Part shown: positions 35,203 through 45,112 of the stretch, one piece after another
Numbering within the stretch: the first letter of the stretch is position 1
Layout of the letters: each line of letters opens with the position of its first letter
Origin: G963704535 sp963704535
Lineage (GTDB): Bacteria > Chloroflexota > Chloroflexia > Chloroflexales > Roseiflexaceae
Assembly: GCA_963704535.1 (NCBI GenBank)
Contig: OY969916.1
Coordinates: 1,116,001 to 1,180,000, forward strand
Direction: 5' to 3'
DNA length: 64,000 bases
Position numbers and translations under genes: made by a program
The notes under the pieces: generated by a model
Databases searched by the model: none
What the model saw: only the letters and a program-made list of their open reading frames with translations
Told to the model about the DNA's origin: nothing

Positions 35203-35700
35203 ACAGAGTCCAGCGGCGCCCATGGATGATCTGGCTCTGCACATGAAGAGTGTAGCAGGGTACAGGAGACTATCTGGCGATTCCATGGGCGCTGCGTGCA
35301 TCCACCTGAAGCATGTAGCGCGTCTCTACGGATGATCCGGCGCCATCTATGGGCAATCTTGCGACTCGCGATACAGAGTCCAGCAGCATCCACATACGAT
35401 CCATCACCGTCTATAGACACCCTTGCGATTCCCGCACAGAGTCCAGCAGCTCCCATGGATGATCTGACTCTACCTTGCGGCTCGTCACACAGAGGCAAGA
35501 GGCGTCCACATAGAGGCAAGAGGCGTCCACACAGAAGCCAGAGATTTCCACAAACACTCTTACGGCTCGCCACACAGAGTCCGGCGACGCCCATAGACGA
35601 GCCGGCGGTGCTCATAGAGCATTGGCGTGTCGCTATGGACGATCCGGCGGCGCTCATGGATAACCTGGCGGCTCGCAGGGGCCGTGTGGTGCATGGATGA
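35203..35700. repeat. Degenerate ~21-bp tandem repeat region
   Basis: Most of the 785 bp between the YCII gene and the GMC gene is built of diverged ~21-bp units, such as CAGAGTCCAGCAGCTCCCAT, AAGAGGCGTCCACATAGAGG and GGCGGCGCTCATGGATAACC. Several frames stay open on both strands simply because the unit is a multiple of three, with no RBS and unlikely composition (heptapeptide repeats). I regard it as non-coding. Confidence 0.7.
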
Positions 35701-35737
35701 CATCGAGTGGCGCGGCACGAGGAGACGTAGGTTAGGG

Positions 35738-35828
35738 CCAATACCTTGCAAATAAGGTCGCGTTCAGACCTTGTTGGCTCCGCGCCTTCTGGCGCCTTTT
35801 CAAACAAGGTCTTATTGAAAGGTATTGG
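35738..35828. repeat. MITE-like inverted repeat (CCAATACCTT ends)
   Basis: CCAATACCTT at 35738 and AAGGTATTGG ending at 35828 flank a second pair, AGACCTTGTT and AACAAGGTCT. The arms also share TCAATAAGACC-type sequence. No gene is inside. Confidence 0.6.
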
Positions 35829-35880
35829 GGTTAGGCCTAATACCTTCTGAATGACGAAGGTAGAGTCAGGCTACATCCAT

Positions 35881-35931
35881 CGTGAAACGTGAGCAACGCC
35901 CCAATCACGTTTCACGTTTCACGTTTCACGG
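35881..35931. repeat. Heptamer-unit inverted repeat (GTGAAAC type)
   Basis: GTGAAACGTGAGCAACGCCC then AATCACGTTTCACGTTTCAC. Loop and arms nearly identical to the copy at 20928. The 3' end of the GMC reading frame runs into it. Confidence 0.85.
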
Positions 35932-37572
35932 AGGTGGGAAGGGATTGCAGGCGCGCCGGCTGGCTGGTCATGGGCGACACGCGACTCATCGCATACTCGG
36001 CCAGCGCCGTGATCGTCAGGCTGGGGTTGACGCCGGGGTTGGCCGGCACGATCGAGCCATCGACGATATAGAGGCCGGGGTAGTTGTGCGCCTGGCAGTC
36101 CAGATCGATCACGCCCTCCTGCACATCGCGCCCGAACGGGCAGCCGCCCAGATATGGGCCGTCATTGGTACATTCAGCAATGCCTCATTGATCGTGGCCG
36201 ATGCGATGCCATTGGTCTGCTCCGCAAACCGGCGCGTCACCTGGTGGCCGATCGCAATCTTGGTCGGAATCGCGTGGCCGTCGTCGGGCTGTGAGACCAG
36301 GTTGCGCCGGAACAGCGTGGCGAGCTGGCGACCGAGTCGCAGCCGGATGTGATTATCTTTGGTTTGCATGACCAGCATAATGGTCGTGCGCTTCGCCCAG
36401 CCCGGCAGCACGTGCGTACGCAGGAAGTCGAGTGGGCGCGCGAATAGGTCAATCACCGATGCGAGCAGGCGCCTAGGCAGGCTGCCTGAGTTGATGAGCG
36501 GCCCCGACAGGAACCGCATCAGGTCGGAGCCGGCAGGATAGCGCACCGGCTCGACCGTCGTCACCGGGTCGGCGTGGAAGATCGATGTGATCGCGAGGCC
36601 CTCGGAGTAGTTGGTATTGAGGTTACGGCTGACGACTCCCAAGAGCGCCTCGCTGTTGGTGCGCACCATGTGGCCCAGGCGCTGCGAGAGGTTTGGCAGC
36701 GAGCGCGTGATCTCGCGGCAGCGGAACAGCAGCCGCAGCGTGCCCAGCGTCCCCGCTGAGACCACGACATTCCGCGCGCGCACGCGCTGCGCCGGGGCCA
36801 CGAGCCAGGCCGTCGAGCGTCGATACAGCACATCGTAGCGCGCTTGGTCGGGCTGGCTGTTCCCCAGTGGCCGGATGTCGCGCACCTCGGCCTCGGGCCG
36901 CACCTCCGCGCCCCATTTCTCGGCCAGGTACAGGTAATTCTTCACCAGCGTGTTCTTCGCATTATGGCGGCAGCCGACCATGCACCCGCCGCAGTGAGTG
37001 CATCCTTTGCGCGGCGGGCCCTCGCCGCCGAAGTAGGGGTCCTGCACCTCGACGCCCGGGGAGCCAAAGAAAGCGCCGACGGTGGTGGGCCGGAATGTGT
37101 GCTCCTGGCCCAACTCTGCGGCGATTGCCTTTAGCACTTGATCGGCCGGCCACAGCCGCGGGTTGGTAGCCACGCCAAGCATACGCCGAGCGGTAGCGTA
37201 GTGCGGGCGGAGCAGCGCCTTCCAGTCGGCCAGGTGGTGCCAGGCCGGCGCAGCGAACAGTTCATCGCTCGGCTCCATCAGGACATTTGCGTACCCCAGG
37301 CTGCCACCCCCGACGCCCGAGCCATGTAGGACCAGCACATCCCGGAAGGGGCTGATCTGCAAGATGCCGAAGCAACGCGCCGCCGGCAGCCACAGGTATT
37401 TCCAAATATTCCAGTTGGTACGCGCGAAATCCTGATCGCGGTAGCGTTTGCCACGCTCGAGTACCAACACGCGGTAGCCCTTCTCGGTGAGCCGCATGGC
37501 TGATACGCTACCGCCAAATCCCGAGCCGATGATCACATAGTCGAACACCTGATCATTGGAGAAGTTGGTCAT
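35912..37572 (-). CDS. GMC-type oxidoreductase (cholesterol oxidase-like), one frame break
   Basis: FAD-binding motif YVIIGSGFGGSVSAMRLTEK with VLVLERG, then GGGSLGYANVLMEPSDELF. A Cys cluster CTHCGGCMVGCRHNAKNT may bind iron-sulfur or be structural. The frame breaks near 36150 after NVPMTAHI; the family C-terminus (GGCPFGRDVQEG, then YPGLYIVDGSIVPANPGVNP) continues one base out of frame. The sequence reads as a lost C in CCTGGGC. Together about 550 aa, normal for the family, which oxidises alcohols or sterols with FAD. Start ATG has AGGAG upstream. Confidence 0.82.
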
Positions 37573-37726
37573 GGCTTCGTATCTCCTTTTAGGCGGTCTT
37601 GAACGGCAGCCGATATCATACCCGAAATCGATCTCGCCTGGGAGCAACTATGCCGACCCAACACCTGCACCAGGCCAGGGCGATGGGCAATAGTTTCAGG
37701 AAGAATCCCTTGATTACCACCCACGA

Positions 37727-37757
37727 TTGAGCCGGCTACGCTCAAGTGTGCTACAAT
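37727..37757 (+). promoter_or_regulatory. Candidate extended -10 promoter
   Basis: TGCTACAAT (TGn plus TACAAT) with a weak TTGAGC 19 bp upstream, about 60 bp before the XRE-like gene. Confidence 0.4.
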
Positions 37758-37814
37758 ACTGCTTACGACCAGCTACAGTGTTTATGAGGGTAGTGTACAG
37801 AAAGGCTGCTTCCA

Positions 37815-39374
37815 ATGCCCAACACTCCTGCATCTACCAGGGACATGCCGCTCCCGGTACGAATCTTCCACGCCGCGATGGAACAGCAGCTTTCGCTGAC
37901 CGGCTACGCCCAGAGTTTAGGCATCAGCTCCGAGAGCCTGCGGGCAGTCTTGACGGCACAGCCCGACGATGACGAGGCCGCCACGCTGGACCGGCTCGCA
38001 GAGGTCTATCATCAGCCCCGCGAAACGCTGCGCGATCAATTGCGGATTACTGCTCCTCAAGAGTCGTTTGGGGCCTGGCTCAAGCGAAATATGGACGGGG
38101 TTTCTCAGCATGCGCTACGCACCCGCGTACAGGTGGACGCGAAGACTCTGAAGCGCTTCCTGAATGCGGAAATGCTCCCCGACAGCGACCAGGCTGAACG
38201 GATCTCGCGCGCACTCTATATTGATCGGATGGAGATTGCGCGCGTGGTGGCCGCTGACATGGTCCATCAGGCAGGCGCCGATCGCCCGGTTGCGCCAACC
38301 AGTATCACTGTGGAGCATGGCACGCCTGCACCAGCCGTCACCACCGAGCCCGCGACAACTCGTTCCCGGCGTACGCAGCGTCAGAACCCAGTATCACAAG
38401 CTGATCCCGCTCATGCTGAAGGAGCAGCGTCCACCGAAGCCGGCGTGGCCGAGCCGGCGCTTGAGGGCCAACAACCACGGCGAGCTGCATCACGTCGCCA
38501 GGCTGGTACGAAGATGCTCGACGCCGCCGCCAACGGATCGGTAAGCGAGCCTGACGCCGGCGCACCCCAGCATCCAGTCGCCCATCGCCGGAATGGCACG
38601 AAGACGGCGGATAGCGAAACGACGATAGCGCCCTTGAACAGCCTGATCACGCAGCCGGACGATCAGCTTGCGGCGGCAACAGACGGCGAAGCGATTCCCA
38701 CTGCGGCGGCAACAGACGGCGAAACGCCTCCCGCTGCGGCGACAACAGACGACGAAACGCTTCCTGCTTTTATTGTGCTAAACCAGCGCACAACCCGTAA
38801 GCAGCGCCGCGTTGGAGCTGGATCCAAGCAGGGCGTTACAGCTGCTTCTGCTTCCGTTACGATCCCCGGCGCGGAGGAGACTCCCGCCGGCGAAGCTGCG
38901 GTCGAACTCGCTTCAGAGCTTGCTAGCGCGCCCACGGCGGCCGCGCAGCCGGCCGGGCTTGCGATCGAGGCGGATGAGGCACTACCAGATACGCCTCCAT
39001 CAGCTCTGCCTGCTCCCACGCTCTCCACCCCCGACGCACCCGCAGCATCGACTGGTGGAGCAAAGACTCCGGCAAACAGGCGCAGATCGGCGCCGCCGGC
39101 CGCGAGCCCAACTGCGGCGCCGACTCCAGCGCCGACATTGGTTGCGTCCCTCCTCGCCGAAGACACAACGACGCTCCAAGCGCCGCCGGCCGCGATCCCA
39201 ACCGCAGCGCCGGCTCCAGCGCCGACATTGGTTGCGTCCGTCCTCGCCGAAGACACGACAACACTTCAATTGACCGTGGATGAGGTTCGTCTGATCCGGC
39301 ACTGGCGCCAACTGCATCCCCATGGCCGGCGCGCAACACTGCACTTCATTGGCTCGCTCCTGGTCGAGGACTAG
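37815..39374 (+). CDS. XRE-like helix-turn-helix protein with long low-complexity region
   Basis: 519 aa. The first ~150 residues look like two successive lambda-repressor-type helical domains (LSLTGYAQSLGISSESLRAV and VSQHALRTRVQVDAKTLKRF). The middle is disordered, Ala/Pro/Thr-rich, with three 11-residue repeats (ATDGEAIPTAA type, near 38670-38770). Near the C-terminus a 30-residue unit containing PAPTLVASLLAEDTTTLQ is repeated (90-bp units at 39090 and 39180). It ends VRLIRHWRQLHPHGRRATLH, a helical tail. It is probably a DNA-binding regulator or scaffold; no target is known. Confidence 0.65.
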   Translation: MPNTPASTRDMPLPVRIFHAAMEQQLSLTGYAQSLGISSESLRAVLTAQPDDDEAATLDRLAEVYHQPRETLRDQLRITAPQESFGAWLKRNMDGVSQHALRTRVQVDAKTLKRFLNAEMLPDSDQAERISRALYIDRMEIARVVAADMVHQAGADRPVAPTSITVEHGTPAPAVTTEPATTRSRRTQRQNPVSQADPAHAEGAASTEAGVAEPALEGQQPRRAASRRQAGTKMLDAAANGSVSEPDAGAPQHPVAHRRNGTKTADSETTIAPLNSLITQPDDQLAAATDGEAIPTAAATDGETPPAAATTDDETLPAFIVLNQRTTRKQRRVGAGSKQGVTAASASVTIPGAEETPAGEAAVELASELASAPTAAAQPAGLAIEADEALPDTPPSALPAPTLSTPDAPAASTGGAKTPANRRRSAPPAASPTAAPTPAPTLVASLLAEDTTTLQAPPAAIPTAAPAPAPTLVASVLAEDTTTLQLTVDEVRLIRHWRQLHPHGRRATLHFIGSLLVED

Positions 39375-39402
39375 CGTTGCCATCCCGCGAGGACTTCCGC
39401 TG

Positions 39403-40575
39403 ATGAGCACGAGTGAGACAGACCGGATGAGCCTGACTTGGGCCGAGGTTTGTGCCCGGCGCCTGGACCGGCATGCGCTGTCTGCCCCGGCCCAGGGCGC
39501 CCAGCCAGCCGAGATCGTCGGCGCCATGTGTGGCGCGCACGCCCAAGTGCTGTTCGCTGCCGAGCTGTCGATCGGGCTGCGGATCGCCGGCATCACGCGC
39601 GCGGAGGTCCGGGACGCCCTGTGGACCGAGCACAGCCTAGTCAAGACGTTTGGGCCACGCGGCACTGTACACCTGCTGCCCACGCGGGACCTGCCCATGT
39701 GGACCGGCGCGCTCTCCGCGATCCCGTCCTCCCCCAGCCCGCATCCAAAGGACGCGCAACTGACGCCCGAGCAGACAGAGGCGGTTATCGAGGCGATCAC
39801 GGATGTGCTGGAGGACGCCGAGCTGACCGTGGACGAGCTGACCGAGGCGCTCGTCGGTGCCTGCGGCCCCTGGGCCGGGGACCTGGTCATGCCGGCGTTC
39901 CAGGGCATGTGGCCGCGCTGGCGCCAGGCCACCACCACCGCTGCGAACTGCGGCGCGCTCTGCTTCGGGCACAACCAGGGCCGCAACGTCACCTACACCA
40001 GCCCACGCCACTGGCTGCCCGGCTTCCGGCCCGCCGATGGACCAGCCGCCCTGGCCGACCTCGTCAAGCGCTACCTGCACGCCTACGGGCCTGCCACGCC
40101 GCAGCAGTTCGCGCAGTGGCTGGCCGCGCCGCGGCTGTGGGCGACCGAGCTGTTCGGCTCCTTGGCCGGTGAGCTTCAGCAGGTCGAAGTCGACGGCGCC
40201 GTCGCGTGGGTGGCGGCTGGGGATACCACCGTGCCGCCCACGGCGCCTCAAGGCATACGCCTGCTGCCCTACTTCGACGCCTACGCGGTCGGATGCCACC
40301 CGCGCGAGCTGCTCTTCCCCGGCCGAGCCGCCGGGCGCGCGCTGGCAGGCAGCCAGGCTGGGAATTTCCCGGTGCTGCTGATCGGCGGGGTGGTCGCTGG
40401 GGTCTGGCACCAGCGCCGCGCCGGCCGGAAACTCGTCGTCACTGTGGAGCCGCTCGACCCGCTCACCGCCGCGCAGCGGAGCGAACTGGACGGCCAGGTG
40501 GCGCGCGTTGGGGAGTTCCTCGAAGGCCAACCCCAGTTGACCATCGGCACTGTGACCGTCGGCCCACATGCTTAA
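39403..40575 (+). CDS. Winged-helix DNA-binding protein, AlkZ/HTH_42-like
   Basis: 390 aa. HSLVKTFGPRGTVHLLPTRD, PYFDAYAVGCHPRELLFPGR and GVVAGVWHQRRAGRKLVVTV are characteristic of the HTH_42 family, which includes AlkZ-type DNA glycosylases that remove bulky alkyl or crosslink adducts. The family's catalytic QxQ/QxD motif is not securely identified here, so enzyme activity is open. The stop TAA is at the tip of a MITE copy. Confidence 0.75.
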   Translation: MSTSETDRMSLTWAEVCARRLDRHALSAPAQGAQPAEIVGAMCGAHAQVLFAAELSIGLRIAGITRAEVRDALWTEHSLVKTFGPRGTVHLLPTRDLPMWTGALSAIPSSPSPHPKDAQLTPEQTEAVIEAITDVLEDAELTVDELTEALVGACGPWAGDLVMPAFQGMWPRWRQATTTAANCGALCFGHNQGRNVTYTSPRHWLPGFRPADGPAALADLVKRYLHAYGPATPQQFAQWLAAPRLWATELFGSLAGELQQVEVDGAVAWVAAGDTTVPPTAPQGIRLLPYFDAYAVGCHPRELLFPGRAAGRALAGSQAGNFPVLLIGGVVAGVWHQRRAGRKLVVTVEPLDPLTAAQRSELDGQVARVGEFLEGQPQLTIGTVTVGPHA

Positions 40576-40676
40576 GAGCCTGTCTGAAAAGGGGGAGTTT
40601 GAGGGGACTGCCCCTCAAGAACCCCTTTCCACCACGGACTACGAGCGACAAATCACCCTTTTCAGATGGTCTCTAA
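40573..40676. repeat. MITE/REP-like element, full copy, carries preceding stop codon
   Basis: CTTAAGAGCCTGTCTGAAAA, TTTGAGGGGACTGCCCCTCA and CCACCACGGACTACGAGCGA, then CCCTTTTCAGATGGTCTCTA. TIRs pair with each other and the central palindrome pairs within itself. The first TAA is the stop of the AlkZ-like gene. Confidence 0.88.
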
Positions 40677-40834
40677 GAGTTCATAAAAGAATACTTTCAT
40701 AATCAGAATTGAGTCAGTTTGCATACAAACGCAGGGCCATCTACGATCCGATCTGGCATCCGGGTGTATACTTGTGGGTAAGAGGCGGCCTGGAAGGAGC
40801 ACCTCGACCCATATGTCACACAAGGAGATATCCT

Positions 40835-43168
40835 ATGGCGCTGCGATCCCCATCCCTGGCGCCCGGCGGCTCGGTTGGCAGGCCGGACCAGCTACCGACT
40901 ATCCTGATTGCCGATGACAATGTCGATGCCCGGCTGGCCCTGGATCTCTTGCTGCGCGATCAGGGCTATAATCTGGCGTTCGCTAAAAACGGCGTGGAGG
41001 CGCTGGAGCGGGCCATCGCGCTGGTACCGGACTTGATCTTGTTGGATGTCAAAATGCCGGGCATGGATGGCTTCGCAGTCTGCCGGCACCTGCGGGCCAA
41101 TGCGGTGCTGGCCGAAGTGCCGATCATCCTGGTCACAGCCCACAACGAGCCGTCGGCGCGGCTGCAAGGGATCGAGGCCGGCGCCGACGATTTTATCGCC
41201 AAGTGCTTCGACGAGACCGAGCTGCTGGCGCGCGTGCGCACGATCATCCGCCTGAATCGCTATCGTCGGCTGCTGGCCGAGCGCGCGCGGTTTGAGCGGC
41301 TGGTGGAACTGCTGCCCAATGGCCTGCTGCTGATCGACGCGGCCGGCACGATTGTGCTCGCCAACCCGGCGGCGCTGCAACTGCTGGGGGCCTCGTGGTC
41401 GCACGAGATTCTGAGCCAGAACGCGCGCTCCTTCATCCCGCCCGAGCACCACGAACATTGGGACACGGCATTCCACGAGGTGCTCGCCAGCCCGCGCTCC
41501 ATCCAGCGCCTCAAGATGAGCTGGCTGCGGCGGGATGGCGTCCTATTCCCGGCGGATGTGGATGTGGCCCAGTTTGTGGGCGATGAGCAGCCACTGGCGC
41601 AGGTTGTCATCCGCGACGTGACCGACCGTGTGCAGGCCGAGATGGCGCTGGCGGAAGAGCGCAACCTGCTGCGCACGCTGATCGACACGCTGCCCGACTA
41701 CGTGTATGTCAAAGACACCACGAGCCGGTTTCTCCTGGGCAACCAGGCCGTCGCCCAGCACATGGGCATGCCCACGCCGGAGGCGCTGATCGGCAAAACC
41801 GACCACACCTTCTACCCGCCGGACCTGGCGGCGCGCTACGCGCAAAACGAGCAGGCGATCATCCAGTCCGGCCAGCCCATGATCAACCACGAAGAGATCA
41901 CTATCGACCAGGCCGGCCAGCAGCGTTGGCTCCTGACGACCAAAGTGCCGCTGCGCGATCGGCACGGCCAGACGATCGGAATCATGGGCATCGGGCGCGA
42001 TATCACCGAGCGCAAATCCCTGGAGGCGCAACTGCTCCAGGCCCAGAAGATGGAGAGTGTCGGGCGGCTGGCGGGCGGCGTCGCCCACGACTTCAACAAC
42101 TTGCTGACTGCCATCCTTGGCTACAGCGACCTGGCGCTCGATATGTTGCCGGAGGACGTGCCGGGGCGCGAAGAGCTGCACGAGATTCAGCAATCGGCCA
42201 AGCGAGCCACCAACTTGACCCGCCAACTGCTGGCCTTCGGGCGCAAGCAGATCATCTCGCCCCAGGCGCTCAATCTCAATACGCTGATCGTCGATATGGA
42301 CCGGCTCCTGCGGCGCGTGATCGGCGAAGACATCGACCTGATCACCCGCCCTGCGCCCGACCTGGGGCTGGTGAACGCCGACCCGCATCAGCTCGAGCAG
42401 GTGCTGATTAACCTAGCGGTGAACGCCCGCGACGCCATGCCCGACGGCGGCAAACTGTCGATCACGACCACCAACATTACGCTGGAAGATGCCTATACAC
42501 GCCAGCAGGTCGATGTACGAGCCGGGAGCTATATCGCCCTCACCGTGCGCGACACCGGGATCGGCATGGATGAGACGGTCAAGAGTCACATATTCGAACC
42601 GTTCTTTACCACCAAAGAGGTCGGGCGTGGGACCGGGCTGGGGCTGGCGACCTGCTACGGGATCGTCACGCAGCACGGTGGCCATATCCAGGTCGCCAGC
42701 GCCCTCGGTCGGGGAACCAGCTTTACGATCTACCTGCCACGCGCCGCGAACACGGTCGAGGAGCCGCGCCCGAGCGAACCGGCGCCCGTCCTCCCACAGG
42801 GGGGTGAGACGATCTTGCTGGTTGAAGATGAGAAAGCCGTGCGCGATCTGGCTGCGCGGGTGCTGACCAGGCTGGGCTACAGCGTGCTCGAAGCCGCCAA
42901 TGGCAGCGAAGCGCTACGGGTGGCGGCGCATTACGCCGGCGCGATTCAGCTGCTCCTGACCGATGTGGTGCTGCCTGAGTTGGGCGGCAAGCAGGTGGCC
43001 GATCGGCTGGTGCTGGCCCGCCCGGAGATCAAAGTGCTGTTTATGTCAGGCTATACCGACAGCATGATCGTCCACCACAACCGGCTGGACGAGGGGGTCA
43101 TGTTTCTTCCCAAACCATTCTCGCCGACCGCGCTGGCGCAGAAGGTGCGCGCGGTGCTGGACGCCTAA
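40835..43168 (+). CDS. Hybrid histidine kinase REC-PAS-PAS-HisKA-HATPase-REC
   Basis: 777 aa, no membrane segment. The N-terminal receiver (~20-135) has IADDNVDARLALDLL and phospho-Asp in LILLDVKMPGMDG. Two PAS domains follow (LLPNGLLLIDAAGTIVLANP and DTLPDYVYVKDTTSRFLLGN). HisKA has GGVAHDFNNLLTAILGYSDL with the phospho-His, then N box NLAVNARDAMPDGG and G boxes DTGIGMDE and GTGLGLAT. The C-terminal receiver has LLVEDEKAV and LLLTDVVLP. It is a phosphorelay hub that both receives and sends phosphate. RBS AAGGAGATATCCT before ATG. Confidence 0.95.
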   Translation: MALRSPSLAPGGSVGRPDQLPTILIADDNVDARLALDLLLRDQGYNLAFAKNGVEALERAIALVPDLILLDVKMPGMDGFAVCRHLRANAVLAEVPIILVTAHNEPSARLQGIEAGADDFIAKCFDETELLARVRTIIRLNRYRRLLAERARFERLVELLPNGLLLIDAAGTIVLANPAALQLLGASWSHEILSQNARSFIPPEHHEHWDTAFHEVLASPRSIQRLKMSWLRRDGVLFPADVDVAQFVGDEQPLAQVVIRDVTDRVQAEMALAEERNLLRTLIDTLPDYVYVKDTTSRFLLGNQAVAQHMGMPTPEALIGKTDHTFYPPDLAARYAQNEQAIIQSGQPMINHEEITIDQAGQQRWLLTTKVPLRDRHGQTIGIMGIGRDITERKSLEAQLLQAQKMESVGRLAGGVAHDFNNLLTAILGYSDLALDMLPEDVPGREELHEIQQSAKRATNLTRQLLAFGRKQIISPQALNLNTLIVDMDRLLRRVIGEDIDLITRPAPDLGLVNADPHQLEQVLINLAVNARDAMPDGGKLSITTTNITLEDAYTRQQVDVRAGSYIALTVRDTGIGMDETVKSHIFEPFFTTKEVGRGTGLGLATCYGIVTQHGGHIQVASALGRGTSFTIYLPRAANTVEEPRPSEPAPVLPQGGETILLVEDEKAVRDLAARVLTRLGYSVLEAANGSEALRVAAHYAGAIQLLLTDVVLPELGGKQVADRLVLARPEIKVLFMSGYTDSMIVHHNRLDEGVMFLPKPFSPTALAQKVRAVLDA

Positions 43169-43341
43169 CCTACCACGTCGCAGCCCCCACGCAAGGGGAC
43201 ACACCGGGCAGTCGCGTATCGCCCCGACTGGGCCGTCCCACTATCGACCCCGCATCACCGTCGTTGCCACCTGCCCCACGTGCCTCAACATGCTGGCTCG
43301 CATCTTGCATAACAGCGCTTGGAGCTGGAAAAGCGGGTTTG

Positions 43342-43417
43342 AGGGCGGTCTGAAAAGGGGGAGTTTGAGGGGCTGCCCCTCAAGAACCTCTTTACACCAC
43401 TGATTGCGAGAGAAAGG
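43342..43417. repeat. MITE/REP-like element, left and central part
   Basis: GGTCTGAAAAGGGGGAGTTT, then GAGGGGCTGCCCCTCAAGAA and CACCACTGATTGCGAGAG. It ends just before the YbjN RBS (AAAGGA), so the element supplies the leader of that gene. Confidence 0.8.
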
Positions 43418-43426
43418 AATACCATC

Positions 43427-43837
43427 ATGACAGACGAAATTGTCCATCCAAAAGACATCTCGCCCGATTTCCTTTTCGATCTCTTCAACACTGCTTTTAT
43501 GAACGTATCGATCGATGCCGATGGCGACGTTCGCGTTGAAGATACCTATGGTTGCTGGCTCTTTCCCCAGTCCAATGGCCGCTACATTCGCCTGATGAGC
43601 CAGTTCCGCCCAAACTCCGACGCGCTCTTGCCCGAACGGCTCAACTTCGCCAATAAAGTAAATGATGAGATGATGCTGATCCGGGCCTACCTCAAGGAGG
43701 ATGGCGGCTTTGGCTTCGACTACTACATTCCCGTCGAAGGTGGCATCACCAAGCGCAACATCGTCACCACGACGCGCAACTTTTTGGCGCTTCTAGGCGC
43801 AGTGGCCCGCCTGGACACCGAGGATATGATGGGCTGA
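43427..43837 (+). CDS. YbjN-family protein
   Basis: 136 aa. FPQSNGRYIRLMSQFRPNS and FGFDYYIPVEGGITKRNIVT give the alternating strands of the YbjN fold, which resembles type III secretion chaperones. YbjN proteins are linked to stress and motility regulation in other bacteria. The ATG follows AGAAAGGAATACCATC. The stop TGA forms part of the next MITE tip. Confidence 0.75.
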   Translation: MTDEIVHPKDISPDFLFDLFNTAFMNVSIDADGDVRVEDTYGCWLFPQSNGRYIRLMSQFRPNSDALLPERLNFANKVNDEMMLIRAYLKEDGGFGFDYYIPVEGGITKRNIVTTTRNFLALLGAVARLDTEDMMG

Positions 43838-43940
43838 GAGACTGCTTGAAAAGGGCAAGTTTGAGGGGGCCGCCCCTCAAGAAGCCTCTTTCCACCCTGG
43901 ATTATAGGCGAGACAATGCCCTTTTCAAACAGTTTCTGAG
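43835..43940. repeat. MITE/REP-like element, full copy, carries preceding stop codon
   Basis: TGAGAGACTGCTTGAAAAGG at the left (TGA is the YbjN stop), central GAGGGGGCCGCCCCTC, and CCCTTTTCAAACAGTTTCTG at the right. Confidence 0.88.
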
Positions 43941-43959
43941 TTATTTTTTAAGGACAACT

Positions 43960-44877
43960 ATGAGCAAGCGTATCCAGGTCATTATCAACCCGACCGCCGG
44001 GCAAGACCAGGCCATCCTTGGCCTCCTCAACAGCGTCTTTCACCAGGCCGGCTACGAATGGGATGTCTCGATCACCAACAAAGCCGGCGATGCGCGCCGG
44101 TTTGCGCGCCAGGCCGCCGAAGCCGGCGTCGACGTCGTGGCGGCCTATGGCGGCGACGGCACAGTGATGGAGGTGGCGAGCGGCTTGATCGGCACCGGCG
44201 TGCCGCTGGCGATCTTCCCCGGCGGCACCGCGAATGTGATGTCGCTGGAGCTGGGCATTTCGAGCGACCTGGCCGAGGCGATCGCCATGGTCTGCCGCGA
44301 GGAGTGCGCGCGCGTGCCGATCGATATGGGCCGGCTCGCCGACGATCGCTACTTTATTCTGCGGGTCGGCATCGGCCTGGAAGCCGAGATGGTGGAGGGC
44401 GCCGACCGCAACCTGAAAGACCGCCTGGGCACACTCGCCTATGCGCTCTCGGCGCTCCAGGCGCTCCGCAACCCGACGATCAGCCGCTACACGCTGACGA
44501 TCGATGGGCAGCGCTTCGAGTGTGAAGGCGCCGCCTGCGTGATCTGCAACTCCGGCAACCTCGGCGGAGCCGGCATCGCCCTTTCGTCGGCGGTGTCCGT
44601 GCGCGACGGGCTGCTGGATGTGTTTGTGCTGCGCCAGGCTGATCTGCCCAGCCTCTTGTCGATCGCCCGTGATGTGCTGCTGACGCAGGCCGACCCCAAC
44701 ACCCCGGCCTTGCAGCACTGGCAGGGGCGCGAGATCACGGTGCTCGCCGACCCGCACCAGAACGTCCAGGCCGATGGCGAGGTGCTTGGGCAGACGCCCG
44801 TGACCGCCACGGTGTTACCAGGCGTGATTGAAGTCATCGTGCCGGGCGACGCGGCTGTGTTGCGAACCCACACTTAG
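43960..44877 (+). CDS. Diacylglycerol kinase-family lipid kinase
   Basis: 305 aa. INPTAGQDQ near the start, AAYGGDGTVMEVASGLIGTG (the GGDGT nucleotide-binding motif) and FPGGTANVMSLELG, all typical of the DAGK/YegS family. CVICNSGNLGGAGIALSSA and VRDGLLDVFVLRQ lie in the second domain. It phosphorylates diacylglycerol or a related lipid. Start ATG after AAGGACAACT; the longer upstream frame translates the MITE. Position inside the signalling cluster may link it to phospholipid turnover, but this is inference. Confidence 0.88.
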   Translation: MSKRIQVIINPTAGQDQAILGLLNSVFHQAGYEWDVSITNKAGDARRFARQAAEAGVDVVAAYGGDGTVMEVASGLIGTGVPLAIFPGGTANVMSLELGISSDLAEAIAMVCREECARVPIDMGRLADDRYFILRVGIGLEAEMVEGADRNLKDRLGTLAYALSALQALRNPTISRYTLTIDGQRFECEGAACVICNSGNLGGAGIALSSAVSVRDGLLDVFVLRQADLPSLLSIARDVLLTQADPNTPALQHWQGREITVLADPHQNVQADGEVLGQTPVTATVLPGVIEVIVPGDAAVLRTHT

Positions 44878-44923
44878 TACCACTTTGCATTGTGCCCACA
44901 TCCATATATCGTTGAGGTCGTTT

Positions 44924-45112
44924 GTGCAGGCTCCTAAACCTTCCCTCCGAATCTATACGCCCTGGATCTTGGGGATGCTGGTGGGCGTGGTGGCTGTGGC
45001 CGGCATGGTTGGATACTATCGCTACCTGCGGAGTGCGCGAACAGATGTGGTTATTCGGATAGGCTCTAAGGCGCCTGGCGGATCAGCTCCTTCTGCCGTT
45101 CCGCTGCTTTAG
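44924..45112 (+). CDS. Small single-pass membrane protein
   Basis: 62 aa from GTG after GTTGAGGTCG. APKPSLRIYTPW is followed by ILGMLVGVVAVAGMVGYY, one membrane helix, and a short tail. It overlaps the 3' end of the convergent degenerate receiver gene by 30 bp. No family is recognised. Confidence 0.45.
   Translation: MQAPKPSLRIYTPWILGMLVGVVAVAGMVGYYRYLRSARTDVVIRIGSKAPGGSAPSAVPLL

Noticed and set aside
35064..35807. Minus-strand 247-aa reading frame
   Set aside because: It is a product of 21-bp repeats, overlaps the YCII gene, has no RBS, and its heptapeptide-repeat composition is not protein-like.
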